This document shows, piece by piece, positions 28,339-36,796 of a stretch of 64,000 nucleotides of DNA. Location of the stretch: NCBI RefSeq assembly GCF_000423365.1, contig NZ_AUHV01000005.1:372001-436000 (forward strand), in the 5' to 3' direction. This DNA is from Maritalea myrionectae DSM 19524. GTDB taxonomy: Bacteria; Pseudomonadota; Alphaproteobacteria; Rhizobiales; Devosiaceae. The translations under genes were made by a program, and so were the position numbers. Within the stretch, counting starts at the first letter, position 1. Each line of letters begins with the position of its first letter. The notes under the pieces were generated by a model, which saw only the letters and a program-made list of their open reading frames with translations, was not told the origin of the DNA and searched no databases.

Positions 28339-28902
28339 ATGAATTTACGTGTTGAAGGCAAACAGAAGCGGGCGCAGGCCACCCGCGCGCATATTTTGGA
28401 AAGTTTTGCCGGCCTGATGCGCCAACAAAGCTATGACGAAATTTCAATTGCGCAGATCGCGGCAGAAGCTGAGGTGGGCAAAGGCACAGTGTTGGCGCAT
28501 TTCAGCGAGAAGCTGGCTTTGGCTGCAACGCTGTTCGCTGAGGAGCTGGGCCAATGTCTCATCCGCACTGAGGCAGAATCGAAGCTGCAAAGCGCAGCGC
28601 AGGTGCGCAGGATCTTTGACCCCTTCTTCGCCTTCATCATGCAAGATGATGTTTATATTCGGCTGATTGTTGGTGAAGGGCAAAATATTTGTCGCCAATT
28701 GATTGAGCCGGTGGAAGCCGAGCTGTTTGAAGCATTGGCGCAAAAACTCGGTAATCGCGGCGACGGGGGTGGCTTGGATATTGTTGCGGTACGCGCCTTT
28801 TTCGTGCATGCGGCGGTGATGTATCGTGCGTGCGACGGCGGTGAAGCCGTGGTGGATGAATTTGCCGCCCTGTTGGACGCTTATATATTCAAAAACCGGT
28901 AG
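28339..28902 (+). CDS. TetR/AcrR family transcriptional regulator
   Basis: A 187-residue regulator with the TetR HTH at about residues 25-50 (ISIAQIAAEAEVGKGTVLAHFSEKLALAATLF) and an all-helical ligand domain with no recognisable family after residue 60. The N-terminus NLRVEGKQKRAQATRAHIL is typical. It faces the quinone oxidoreductase gene across two copies of one palindrome, so that gene is its probable target. The inducer is unknown. Confidence 0.9.
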   Translation: MNLRVEGKQKRAQATRAHILESFAGLMRQQSYDEISIAQIAAEAEVGKGTVLAHFSEKLALAATLFAEELGQCLIRTEAESKLQSAAQVRRIFDPFFAFIMQDDVYIRLIVGEGQNICRQLIEPVEAELFEALAQKLGNRGDGGGLDIVAVRAFFVHAAVMYRACDGGEAVVDEFAALLDAYIFKNR

Positions 28903-28950
28903 AGCTCACTCCAATGTGACTGGTTTGTTACGCTTGCTTGGCGTAATAAA

Positions 28951-29691
28951 ATGGCTATGAAGCACATTTTTTCAACATTGTTGGTGGCAGCGCAATTGGC
29001 AGGGTTTTCCGCTGTGGCGACGGCCATGGAAATGAAAACCAATCCCAAGGCGGTTTTGGAGTTGTTCACCTCGCAGGGATGCTCATCTTGCCCCCCAGCA
29101 GATGAAGCCTTGCGCCAATGGGGTGAGCAGGATGATCTAATCACCATCGCCTACCATGTGGATTATTGGAATTATATCGGCTGGAAAGATGTGTTTTCAG
29201 CACCAAAATATTCCAAATTGCAACGGGATTATGCCAAATCCTTTGGCGCAGGCCGGGTGTATACTCCCCAACTGATCGTCAATGGCAAGGGCGATGCGGT
29301 TGGGTCACGGCGCACCGATGTCGAACAGTTGGTGGAAGACGCGCAGCTCGATGTACAGGTCGATTTGGCGGTTGCAGATGGCAATTTGACGATTGATCTG
29401 ACCAGCGATGGCGCGGAAAGCGTTGATGCGACCATTTGGGTTATTCCCTATATTTCCCGAGCAGAAACTGATATCCGCCGCGGGGAAAATGAAGGCAAAA
29501 AACTGACCTATAGTTTTATCGCCCGCAACCGCTTGCCTGTGGGCATGTGGCATGGGGAGGCCCAGCATCAGCTGGAACTGCCTTTGCGTGACATACTGGT
29601 TGATGGGGCGGACGGTATGGCCGTTTTGGTGCAAACCAAGCGTGACGGCGGCCCTGGCCCAATTCTGGGTGCAGCATCTATCCAAAAATAA
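28951..29691 (+). CDS. DUF1223 family secreted thioredoxin-like protein
   Basis: A 246-residue protein with a signal peptide (MKHIFSTLLVAAQLAGFSAVATA) and the DUF1223 pattern AVLELFTSQGCSSCPPADEALR, followed by VDYWNYIGWKDVF and the cis-proline YTPQLIVNGKGDAVGS. The CSSC pair suggests a periplasmic thiol-disulfide function, but the family role is not established. It ends 4 bases before a GNRA-capped hairpin. Confidence 0.87.
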   Translation: MAMKHIFSTLLVAAQLAGFSAVATAMEMKTNPKAVLELFTSQGCSSCPPADEALRQWGEQDDLITIAYHVDYWNYIGWKDVFSAPKYSKLQRDYAKSFGAGRVYTPQLIVNGKGDAVGSRRTDVEQLVEDAQLDVQVDLAVADGNLTIDLTSDGAESVDATIWVIPYISRAETDIRRGENEGKKLTYSFIARNRLPVGMWHGEAQHQLELPLRDILVDGADGMAVLVQTKRDGGPGPILGAASIQK

Positions 29692-29950
29692 AGACGCCCC
29701 CGAAAGGGGGGCGCAAAGGGTATCTGGAGGCCATCCAAACTGATTTTGGAGGTCCAGCGCCCTGAGCAGGCTTATTTGGGGGCAAACCGCTCAGGGGCTG
29801 GGTACTGGAGGCTATGATCTCTTTCTACCGATGTAATTCGGCAACAGTTTGCCGGAAATGTGATTAAATTGGGGCCAATTTTGGGGCTTGTCACATTTGC
29901 GAATTGGCGCGATCATTCGCTGAAGTGATTTGAACCATAAGGTGTGAAAT
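29692..29950 (+). other. Structured gene-free region between DUF1223 and DUF2794 genes
   Basis: No gene is seen in this 259-base gap. Three hairpins follow each other: CGCCCCC-GAAA-GGGGGCG at 29695-29713; CTGGA with TCCAAA pairing to TTTGGA with TCCAG at 29724-29757; and CCCTGAGC with GCTCAGGG at 29760-29796. CTGGAGGC recurs at about 29815. None has a good T-run. A structured mRNA end or small RNA is possible, and I recognise no known RNA family. Confidence 0.45.
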
Positions 29951-30334
29951 TTGGCGTCATCTCGAAGCAAAGGCGAAAGCCAGCACATTCGCTTGGTCCA
30001 CTCCAACGAATCCTCCCACAAATCCGCCCTTGCGCCCATGAATGTCAGCTTCGATCGGCGCGAGCTTTCTACCATTCTCAATGTTTACGGTCGAAATGTC
30101 GCCAACGGTGAATGGCGGGATTATGCCATCGACATGTTGAAGGATCGCGCGGTGTTTTCGATTTTTAAGCGTGCAAGCGAGATGCCCGTGTTCCGCATTG
30201 AAAAGGACCCCAGCCTCCGCCGGAAGCAGGGACAATATCGTGTCGTGGGACAAAACGGACAGATTTTAAAGCGCGGCCATGAATTGGTGCAGGTGCTCAA
30301 AGTGCTGGATGGGGACATCAGCTTGGTGCGGTAG
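29951..30334 (+). CDS. DUF2794 family protein
   Basis: The conserved part, from about residue 32, reads FDRRELSTILNVYGRNVANGEWRDYAIDMLKDRAVFSIFKRASE and continues to RGHELVQVLKVLDG, which is DUF2794, a family confined mainly to alphaproteobacteria and of unknown function. The protein is soluble and about 100-127 residues. The start is uncertain: the frame opens at a TTG at 29951 and the first ATG at 30038 would still give a complete conserved domain of 98 residues. A composite repeat begins ten bases after the stop. Confidence 0.75.
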   Translation: MASSRSKGESQHIRLVHSNESSHKSALAPMNVSFDRRELSTILNVYGRNVANGEWRDYAIDMLKDRAVFSIFKRASEMPVFRIEKDPSLRRKQGQYRVVGQNGQILKRGHELVQVLKVLDGDISLVR

Positions 30335-30344
30335 CTTCTTTTGT

Positions 30345-30591
30345 CTCACGGCTGCTCGATGCTGCGCATCGGCCTGCGACAACCCAGTGCAAAGTACGCA
30401 AAGCTGTTTTTCGCTCACGGTTGAGCGGCGGCTACGCCGCCTAACCTGCGCGGACGCGAAACCTAAAGGTTTCGAGGTCCTCGCGGTGCTCGTCCACTCT
30501 TTTCCCTCTCTTGCGCAGAATTTGTGTGGGGCACCAATCGGCGGGGGGGCCGGGGGAGTGAGCGCAGCGAACGACGGCGGCGCGTAAAAAA
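30345..30591 (+). repeat. Composite dispersed repeat, copy B (long form)
   Basis: Inverted relative to copies A and C as laid out in the window. From left it has CTCACGGCT and the GATGCTGCGCATC hairpin, then the GGCGGC-TAC-GCCGCC module flanked by GGTTGAGC and TAACC, the CGAAACCTAAAGGTTTCG hairpin, GTCCACTCTTTTCCCTC, and finally the core 30540-30591 ending GCGCGTAAAAAA. The core differs from that at 32345-32396 at two positions. A further degenerate core-like stretch (GCCGGAGGTGCGGGCTGACGGCGGC, broken) follows at 30593-30617. Confidence 0.85.
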
Positions 30592-30632
30592 TGCCGGAGG
30601 TGCGGGCTGACGGCGGCAAGAATAGAGCCCCC

Positions 30633-30666
30633 ATAAAAAATCCCCGCCTCGAATGAAGCGGGGATT
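30633..30666 (-). terminator. Rho-independent terminator for the Bax-inhibitor gene
   Basis: On the minus strand AATCCCCGC pairs with GCGGGGATT over a 10-base loop and is followed by TTTTTTATGG. It lies 29 bases beyond the stop. Confidence 0.85.
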
Positions 30667-30694
30667 GTTGTTTCAGCATTGTGATGTTGGGTCG

Positions 30695-31462
30695 CTATTC
30701 GCGATTGCCGAACAAGCGCAACAACATCAAGAACAAGTTGATGAAGTCCAGATAGAGGGCCAAAGCGCCCATCAGCATTTTCTTGCCCATGGTTTCAGAC
30801 CCGTCGCCTTCATAATAGTTCTCTTTGATCTTTTGCGTGTCGTATGCGGTCAAGCCAACAAATACCAACACACCGATCACAGAAATGGCAAACGCCAACA
30901 TGCTAGATGCGAGGAAGATGTTTACGATTGACGCGATGATGATACCGATCAGGCCCATCATCAAGAAAGAACCCCACGCGGTCAGATCACGTTTGGTGGT
31001 GTAACCATAAAGGCTCATGGCACCAAATGTACCCGCGGTAATGAAGAACACGCGCGCAATGCTTTCGCCTGTATAGACCAAGAAGATCGATGACAGCGAA
31101 AGACCCATGGCGACGGAGAAACCCCAGAACACCAATTGTGCGGTCGCAAACTTCATTTTGTGGATGCCAAAGCTTAAGGCAAACACAAAGCCCAATGGCG
31201 CAAGCGCTACAACCCACTGCAATGGTGAACCATATAGAGTGGCGCCCAAAGATGTGAGGTAGTGTTGGCCCATTTGGACCACAGCAGCATCAGGATTATT
31301 GGTGGTGGTGAGCATCGTCAAGAAATAGGCAACCACACCGGTGATGCCCAGGGCGATGCCCATATAGTTGTAAACGCCCAACATATAGGCGCGTAGGCCC
31401 TCATCGATTGCGGCCTGAGCGCCGCCTCGTGAGGCCATTGTTTGACGATCATATTCTGCCAT
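30695..31462 (-). CDS. Bax inhibitor-1 / YccA family membrane protein
   Basis: A 255-residue protein with seven hydrophobic segments and the TMBIM signatures: VYNYMGIALGITGVVAYF, SLYGYTTKRDLTAWGSFLMMGL and, at the C-terminus, DFINLFLMLLRLFGNRE. Family members form pH-sensitive calcium leak channels, and YccA modulates FtsH. Its job in this organism is unknown. ATG at 31462 follows AAGGGAA; a TTG seven codons upstream is unlikely. Confidence 0.92.
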   Translation of the reverse strand: MAEYDRQTMASRGGAQAAIDEGLRAYMLGVYNYMGIALGITGVVAYFLTMLTTTNNPDAAVVQMGQHYLTSLGATLYGSPLQWVVALAPLGFVFALSFGIHKMKFATAQLVFWGFSVAMGLSLSSIFLVYTGESIARVFFITAGTFGAMSLYGYTTKRDLTAWGSFLMMGLIGIIIASIVNIFLASSMLAFAISVIGVLVFVGLTAYDTQKIKENYYEGDGSETMGKKMLMGALALYLDFINLFLMLLRLFGNRE

Positions 31463-31683
31463 AGATGAGTTCCCTTTCAGCAAATTATTGTGGCGTGATG
31501 CCTTGTCTATACAATCTTGCCCGTAATATGGCGATCAAATTCGACAATTTCAAGATGTACGTGTGCGACGCAATGTCGGTTTAGTGCTTGAGGTAACATA
31601 TAAAATTTTCGCCAAATTGTCACACGAATCATGGTAGCTTGGATTTAGGCGATGTTTTTTACATCAGAAGGTTGGGAGGTTTT

Positions 31684-32223
31684 ATGCCCCGTCTCTTCAC
31701 TGGCCTGGAACTTCCGGGCGATGTTGGTTTCGCGCTTTCCTTAAAACGAGGCGGCCTACACGGCGCGCGTTGGATCGATCCCTCAAATTATCACATTACA
31801 TTGCGTTATATTGGTGACGTTGATCATCGTACCGCACACGAAATTGTGTATGAGCTGGGTCGATTGTCGATTGAGGAGCCGTTTGACATAACCCTTTCGC
31901 ATCTTGGCGTGTTTGGTGGTAAGCGGCCGCGAGCTCTGTTTGCAGGTGTCGACCCGGCGCCAGAGTTGATGCAATTGCACGACAAGCAAGAACGGGTGAT
32001 GCAACAATTGGGGTTGGAGCCGTCGGGGCGCAAATATGCGCCACACGTCACCTTGGCCCGCCTTCATGATACGACGCCTCAGGACATGGCGCATCATTTG
32101 GAAGTGTCCAGTGCCTTCTATCCACTTCGGTTCCGTGTGCGCCAGTTTGTGCTGTATTCGGCCAGAGAGTCGATTGGCGGTGGCCCTTATTTGGTGGAAG
32201 AAGCCTATCCTCTGGCGGCTTAG
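31684..32223 (+). CDS. thpR: RNA 2',3'-cyclic phosphodiesterase
   Basis: A 179-residue 2H phosphoesterase. The two catalytic tetrapeptides are HITL (about residue 37) and HVTL (about residue 121), and the start MPRLFTGLELPGDV is typical of ThpR/LigT. The enzyme opens 2',3'-cyclic phosphates on RNA. ATG at 31684 follows GGGAGG. The preceding 31463-31683 gap shows no gene. A long composite repeat begins 70 bases after the stop. Confidence 0.92.
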   Translation: MPRLFTGLELPGDVGFALSLKRGGLHGARWIDPSNYHITLRYIGDVDHRTAHEIVYELGRLSIEEPFDITLSHLGVFGGKRPRALFAGVDPAPELMQLHDKQERVMQQLGLEPSGRKYAPHVTLARLHDTTPQDMAHHLEVSSAFYPLRFRVRQFVLYSARESIGGGPYLVEEAYPLAA

Positions 32224-32293
32224 GTTGCCTTGCGGTTGAGCGGGGGGCTTGCCGCCAATGTGTGCTATGCGCCCTTTCTCTTAGCACCCCGGT

Positions 32294-32592
32294 TTTTTTA
32301 CGCGCCGCCACCGGTCGCTTCGCTCCCGTCCTCGGCACCCCCAGTTTTTTACGCGCCGCCGTCGTTCGCTGCGCTCACTACCCCGGCACCCCCGCCGAGT
32401 GGTGCCCCACACTAATTCTGGGCAAGTGAGGGAAAAGAGTGGACGAGCATAGCGAGGACCTCGAAACCTTCAGGTTTCGCGTCCGCGCAGGTTAGGCGGC
32501 ATAGCCGCCGCTCAACCGTGAGCGAAAAACAGCTTTGCGCACTTTTGCACTGGATTGTCGCGGGCCGATGCGCAGCATCGAATAGCCGTGAG
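32294..32592 (-). repeat. Composite dispersed repeat, copy C (long form with tandem core)
   Basis: Two cores lie head to tail, 32294-32343 (GACGGGAGCG/CGACCGGTGGCGG subtype, read on the minus strand) and 32345-32396 (GTGAGCGCAGCGAACGAC subtype). The rest matches copy B module by module to the GATGCGCAGCATC hairpin and TAGCCGTGAG end. The first core is the closest relative of the second ftsY insert. No transposase, no clear target duplication and no real gene lies within 32224-32627. Confidence 0.88.
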
Positions 32593-32627
32593 GCCGCACC
32601 GTCCATACGAGAGCAACCCGCGTAATA

Positions 32628-33095
32628 TTATCCCTGATACCGCGCCAAAATCTTGCGGCTCGCGTTTTCGATCAGGTCAAGCACATGGTCAAAGCCGCCT
32701 TCGCCGCCAAAATAGGGGTCTGGCACTTCTTCGGTTGCGCTGTCGCCATAGGGCAGAAATAGCTCGACTTGCGCCGTCGCATCTTTGGGGGCCAGCTTCT
32801 TCAGGTTTTTGAGATTTGAACGGTCCATCGCAAGGATCAAATCATAGCGGTAGAAATCGTCGGGTTCCACCTGTCGGGCGCGCAGTTGTGATAAATCATA
32901 GCCGCGGGATTTTGCGGCGTTCATCGCGCGTTCATCCGGTGTGTGGCCAATATGCCAATCACCCGTACCGGCACTATCAATGGTCAAATTGATGCCTTGT
33001 TGTTGTGCCATTTGCTGCAACACAGCGTGCGCGGTGGGTGAACGGCAGATATTTCCAAGGCACACCAGCAAAATTGAGGTAGGAAAAGTGGGCAT
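32628..33095 (-). CDS. Low molecular weight protein-tyrosine phosphatase
   Basis: A 155-residue phosphatase. The catalytic loop is CLGNICRSPTAHAV (Cys followed by five residues and Arg) and the general acid Asp is in VPDPYFGG near the C-terminus. The start MPTFPTSILLVCLGNICRS places the loop at the N-terminus as usual. Its ATG follows AAAGGAG. It is a cytoplasmic dephosphorylating enzyme. No tyrosine kinase or capsule genes are nearby, so the substrate is open. Confidence 0.92.
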   Translation of the reverse strand: MPTFPTSILLVCLGNICRSPTAHAVLQQMAQQQGINLTIDSAGTGDWHIGHTPDERAMNAAKSRGYDLSQLRARQVEPDDFYRYDLILAMDRSNLKNLKKLAPKDATAQVELFLPYGDSATEEVPDPYFGGEGGFDHVLDLIENASRKILARYQG

Positions 33096-33300
33096 TTTGG
33101 CTCCTTTACCAGCGGGTTTTAACGCTTCGTTCACTTTGAATTGTGAAACAGGGTGTATGGATAGACATATGCCAAAATAAGGTCAAATTTCCGCTTATGT
33201 TGAGAATTTGATTAAAAAGCTACAAATGTTTGCGGCTTGGTAACCCTCATTGGCGGATAATAAGCGGGAACGTGGGTAATTGGACAAAGGACCCAAAGGA

Positions 33301-33834
33301 ATGATTGAAGCAAAACAAATGAAAAAATTTGCGCTTAAAGCAGGTGTTGCGCTGATGGTAGGCGTGCTTTCAACGGGCGCGGCGCAAGCAGCGGCGACCA
33401 AGATCGGCACGTACAATTTTTGGACCGCGTGGACCGATCAGGACAGCAAAGGCAAGATTTGCTACATCTCCTCGCAACCTCAAGATGCGCAACCGACCAA
33501 TGTAAAACGCAGCCCGATCCATTTTCTGGTGACGCACCGCATGGGAAGTGGCAAGCGCAACGAAGTGGCCACTTTGATTGGCTATCCCTTCAAGCCTGGG
33601 GCAGAAGCCAGCGCCACAGTGGATGGCAAAGCTTACCCGATGGTCACTGACACCGAACAAGAAGCAGGTTGGCTTGCCTCAACGGCAGACGAGCCAAGTT
33701 TTGTTGGCGCCATGAAACGTGGATCTGAAATGGTGGTGCGCGGTATCTCCACGCGGGGAACCCGCACAACAGATACTTATTCATTGTCCGGCGTGACCGC
33801 CGCGATGAATGCCATCGACAAAGAATGCAATTAA
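33301..33834 (+). CDS. Invasion-associated locus B (IalB) family protein, first copy
   Basis: A 177-residue secreted protein with signal peptide (KKFALKAGVALMVGVLSTGAAQA) and the IalB layout: WTAWTDQD, then ICYISSQPQ, FLVTHRMG, and a C-terminal GTRTTDTYSLSGVTAAMNAIDKECN with the final cysteine that would pair with the early one. Named from Bartonella, the family is widespread in free-living alphaproteobacteria and its molecular role is unknown. Start codons at 33301 and 33319 are both plausible. A paralog follows 131 bases later. Confidence 0.85.
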   Translation: MIEAKQMKKFALKAGVALMVGVLSTGAAQAAATKIGTYNFWTAWTDQDSKGKICYISSQPQDAQPTNVKRSPIHFLVTHRMGSGKRNEVATLIGYPFKPGAEASATVDGKAYPMVTDTEQEAGWLASTADEPSFVGAMKRGSEMVVRGISTRGTRTTDTYSLSGVTAAMNAIDKECN

Positions 33835-33859
33835 TTCTTGATTGAATGATCTGAAGAGC

Positions 33860-33897
33860 CCAAAGCGCGAACTGGTTTCGCGCTTTGGCGCGTTTTG
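33860..33897 (+). terminator. Terminator-like hairpin after first IalB gene
   Basis: CCAAAGCGCGAA and TTCGCGCTTTGG form a perfect 12-bp stem around CTGGT. The T-run is short (TTTT at about 33893) and offset, so efficiency is uncertain. Confidence 0.65.
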
Positions 33898-33965
33898 GGG
33901 TGCATTTTACCCAAAGCTGTGGTTTAACCCCATGCTAGTCGATCTTATGAAATAGGGCAGGTTAT

Positions 33966-34505
33966 ATGCGCACCGGTAAATTTTGGTTTTCTCACTGCGT
34001 GCTGATCAAATTTGGTTTTCTGGCCATGATTATGGTGCTGGCGATGGGACAGGCTGGGTTTGCCCAATCTGTGCAATCGTTGGGTGATTTTAAAGCTTGG
34101 TCTGCCTATTCCACGGTGAAATCTGCGACAAATCTTTGTTTTGTTCATTCAAAGCCGGTTGAGATCGAACCGCAAATTGAGGGCATGGATGATCCTTATT
34201 TTTACGTGACGCATCGGCCGAATGAAGGCGTGCGCCACGAAATCAATCTGGTGGCGGGCTTTGATTTTCAAACCGATAGCTTGGCAGCCGCACGGATTGG
34301 CAACCAATCTTATTCCTTGTTTACACAAGGGGATTCCGCCTGGTTGGAAGATATCAGCCAAAGCGCGGATATGGCCGCGGCCATGCGGCGCGGGTCGACC
34401 ATGGTGGTGGAAGGCATTGATGCACGCGGCACCAAGGTACGCATGGTGTTTTCGCTTTCGGGGGCCACGGCCTCCATGCGGGCCATTGATAACGCCTGCA
34501 ACTAG
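33966..34505 (+). CDS. IalB family protein, second copy
   Basis: A 179-residue secreted paralog of the preceding gene. Its signal sequence is long (IKFGFLAMIMVLAMGQAGFA), followed by FKAWSAYS, NLCFVHSKP, YVTHRP and, at the end, GTKVRMVFSLSGATASMRAIDNACN. The two cysteines are conserved. Identity to the first copy is confined to these motifs, so the duplication is not recent. Confidence 0.83.
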   Translation: MRTGKFWFSHCVLIKFGFLAMIMVLAMGQAGFAQSVQSLGDFKAWSAYSTVKSATNLCFVHSKPVEIEPQIEGMDDPYFYVTHRPNEGVRHEINLVAGFDFQTDSLAAARIGNQSYSLFTQGDSAWLEDISQSADMAAAMRRGSTMVVEGIDARGTKVRMVFSLSGATASMRAIDNACN

Positions 34506-34583
34506 CGGGTCAAACTCCAAAATTCTTTGCCTTTTGGCCTAGGGTCTGGTATTGGCTCGCCTCTGAATTGATGAGGTTATAAC

Positions 34584-35780
34584 ATGTCGATCAGCCTAGA
34601 TATCGCCAATGCCAATGTGAAAACCGCCTCCAAACCGTCTTTGGTGGGGATGGATCGTGACGATCTGATGGCCGCGTTGGAAGAATTGGGTCTGCCTGAA
34701 AAGCAGCGCAAGATGCGCGTGGCGCAGCTGTGGAACTGGCTTTATGTCAATGGCGCCAGCGATTTTGATCAAATGACCAATATCGCAAAAGGCTTGCGGC
34801 AAGATTTGGCCGACAAGTTTGACCTATCTCGTCCAGAAATTGTGTCTGAACAGGTGTCCACCGACGGCACGCGCAAATGGTTGTTTCGGTTTAAAGACCC
34901 TATGCAGCCCAATATGCCGCCTGTTGATGTTGAGACCGTTTATATTCCTGAAGAAGACCGCGGCACTCTGTGTGTGTCGTCGCAAGTTGGCTGCACGCTC
35001 ACCTGTACCTTCTGTCACACGGGCACGCAAAAGCTGGTGCGCAATTTGACCGCCGGTGAAATCGTGTCGCAGATCTTGATGGCGCGGGAGCGTTTGGGCG
35101 ATTATCCCGGCGGCGAGCGCCCAACAGATGGCATTGTGCCGCGTGCAGGCATTCGCTCGGTCACCAATGTGGTGATGATGGGCATGGGTGAGCCGCTTTA
35201 CAATTATGACAATGTGAAAAAAGCCATGTTGCTGATGTCAGACGGCGAAGGGATTTCTCTGTCGCGTCGTCGCATCACCTTGTCGACTTCTGGCGTTGTG
35301 CCTTTTATTCCGAAAATTGGTGAAGAAACCGGCGTTATGCTGGCGATTTCGCTGCACGCGGTGAATGATGAGCTGCGCAATGAGTTGGTGCCGATCAACA
35401 AGAAATGGCCGCTCGAAGATTTGTTGGAAGCGTGCCGCAATTATCCGGGCCTGTCCAACGCCAAGCGCATTACCTTTGAATATGTGATGCTCAAGGATGT
35501 GAATGACAGCGTGCAGGACGCCAAGAAATTGGTGCGCATGCTTGATGGTATTCCAGCCAAGATCAATTTGATCCCGTTCAATCCATGGCCGGGCTCACAA
35601 TATGAATGTTCGAGCTGGGCGCAAATCGAGAAATTCGCAGATATCGTCAATATGGCCGGCTATGCCAGCCCGGTACGCACCCCGCGCGGTCGAGATATTT
35701 TTGCCGCATGTGGTCAGTTGAAATCTGAAACTGAGCGCATGAGCAAAAAAGAACGCGATGCCATTGCGGCGGCTGAATAG
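34584..35780 (+). CDS. rlmN: Dual-specificity rRNA/tRNA (adenine-C2) methyltransferase
   Basis: A 398-residue radical-SAM enzyme. The cluster motif is CTLTCTFC within [30 protein letters not shown] is the GGE-like motif, and the second catalytic cysteine lies in [10 protein letters not shown] near the C-terminus. It methylates A2503 of 23S rRNA and A37 of several tRNAs. The length is about 20 residues above E. coli RlmN, from the N-terminus. It ends one base before the convergent GlxA-type gene. Confidence 0.96.
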   Translation: MSISLDIANANVKTASKPSLVGMDRDDLMAALEELGLPEKQRKMRVAQLWNWLYVNGASDFDQMTNIAKGLRQDLADKFDLSRPEIVSEQVSTDGTRKWLFRFKDPMQPNMPPVDVETVYIPEEDRGTLCVSSQVGCTLTCTFCHTGTQKLVRNLTAGEIVSQILMARERLGDYPGGERPTDGIVPRAGIRSVTNVVMMGMGEPLYNYDNVKKAMLLMSDGEGISLSRRRITLSTSGVVPFIPKIGEETGVMLAISLHAVNDELRNELVPINKKWPLEDLLEACRNYPGLSNAKRITFEYVMLKDVNDSVQDAKKLVRMLDGIPAKINLIPFNPWPGSQYECSSWAQIEKFADIVNMAGYASPVRTPRGRDIFAACGQLKSETERMSKKERDAIAAAE

Positions 35781-35781
35781 G

Positions 35782-36795
35782 CTAAGCCTCAACCGCCTGT
35801 TCGCGCTGCCATTGACGGGGCGACTTGCCGTGCCGCTGTTTCCATGCGCGGTGGAATTGGCGCGTTGAATTATAACCCAGCCTGTCCACCAGATTTTCAA
35901 TGCTCACATGTTGGGCCTTGAGCATATTCTCCGCCATGGCGATGCGTAGCCCATTGATGTAGTCGGGCACGGTCACGCCAGTCTCCTTGTTGAACAGGCG
36001 TGAAAAATGCCGTGTGCTCATGTGCGCTTCGTTGGCCAAACGCTCCACGGTCCAATCCTTGGTGGGGTTGGTTGTGACCTGATCCTGAATGCGGTGAATG
36101 GTGGGGTGCAGATGGCTGCGGCCCTGCAAGAAGGGGGACAATTGCGGTTCGTTGCCGCTACGTCGGTTAAACACCACCATGTGTTGGGCGATTTGCGCCG
36201 TGGCCGCCAGACCCAGCCTTTTGCCCACAATATGCAACATCAAATCAATGCCTGAAGTGATACCAGCGCTGGAAAAGCGGTGGCCATCTTCAACATAGAG
36301 ACGGTTTTCCTCCACTTTGATTTTTTGGGAGATGGCGCGCAACTCATCCAGGCATTTATGATGGGTGGTGCAGTGTTTGCCATCAAACAAGCCCGCGCGG
36401 GCTGCATGTAAGGCCCCACTGCACACGGTAACAAGCTGATGGCTGGACGCGATGGTGCGGCGCAGCCAAGTTTCCAATTGCGTGTCGGCAGATCGGGTAT
36501 CCTGATTGGCGGGCATGTTGGCAAAGCCGGGCATTTCGCTGGCATTGCCGCACACCACCACCATGGCGTCTGGTTCAATATGCTCCGGCAATGGGGCAAC
36601 ATTTTCAAGGGCGTATCCCAGTGAGGTGGGGGCGTTAGGCGTGGCACTGACAAATTGCACCTCATAGCGCCATTGATTTTGCACCATATTGGCGCCGCGC
36701 AACACCTCGCAAGGGCCAGCAATATCCAGCATCAACGCGTTAGGACCTAAGGCAAAATAGGTTTTGATGGGGATCGGCGCTGACCCTCTATCCAT
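35782..36795 (-). CDS. GlxA-type AraC family regulator with DJ-1/PfpI domain
   Basis: A 337-residue protein. The N-terminal 200 residues resemble DJ-1/PfpI amidase-like domains (KTYFALGPNALMLDIAGPCEVL, VCSGALHAARAGLFDGK with the nucleophile-position Cys). The C-terminal 110 residues are the AraC double HTH (VERLANEAHMSTRHFSRLFNKETGVT and NLVDRLGYNSTRQFHRAWKQRHG). GlxA-type regulators often control degradation of nitrogen compounds. ATG at 36795 follows GGAGA and lies one base past the isochorismatase stop, so the two genes are co-expressed. Confidence 0.9.
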   Translation of the reverse strand: MDRGSAPIPIKTYFALGPNALMLDIAGPCEVLRGANMVQNQWRYEVQFVSATPNAPTSLGYALENVAPLPEHIEPDAMVVVCGNASEMPGFANMPANQDTRSADTQLETWLRRTIASSHQLVTVCSGALHAARAGLFDGKHCTTHHKCLDELRAISQKIKVEENRLYVEDGHRFSSAGITSGIDLMLHIVGKRLGLAATAQIAQHMVVFNRRSGNEPQLSPFLQGRSHLHPTIHRIQDQVTTNPTKDWTVERLANEAHMSTRHFSRLFNKETGVTVPDYINGLRIAMAENMLKAQHVSIENLVDRLGYNSTRQFHRAWKQRHGKSPRQWQREQAVEA

Positions 36796-36796
36796 T

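Noticed and set aside
30266-30679. Open frames across the composite repeats (for example on both strands at 30.3-30.7 kb and at 32.4-32.6 kb)
   Set aside because: They share peptides only because the DNA repeat is shared, are open in more than one frame, and have no ribosome site. They are repeat sequence, not genes.
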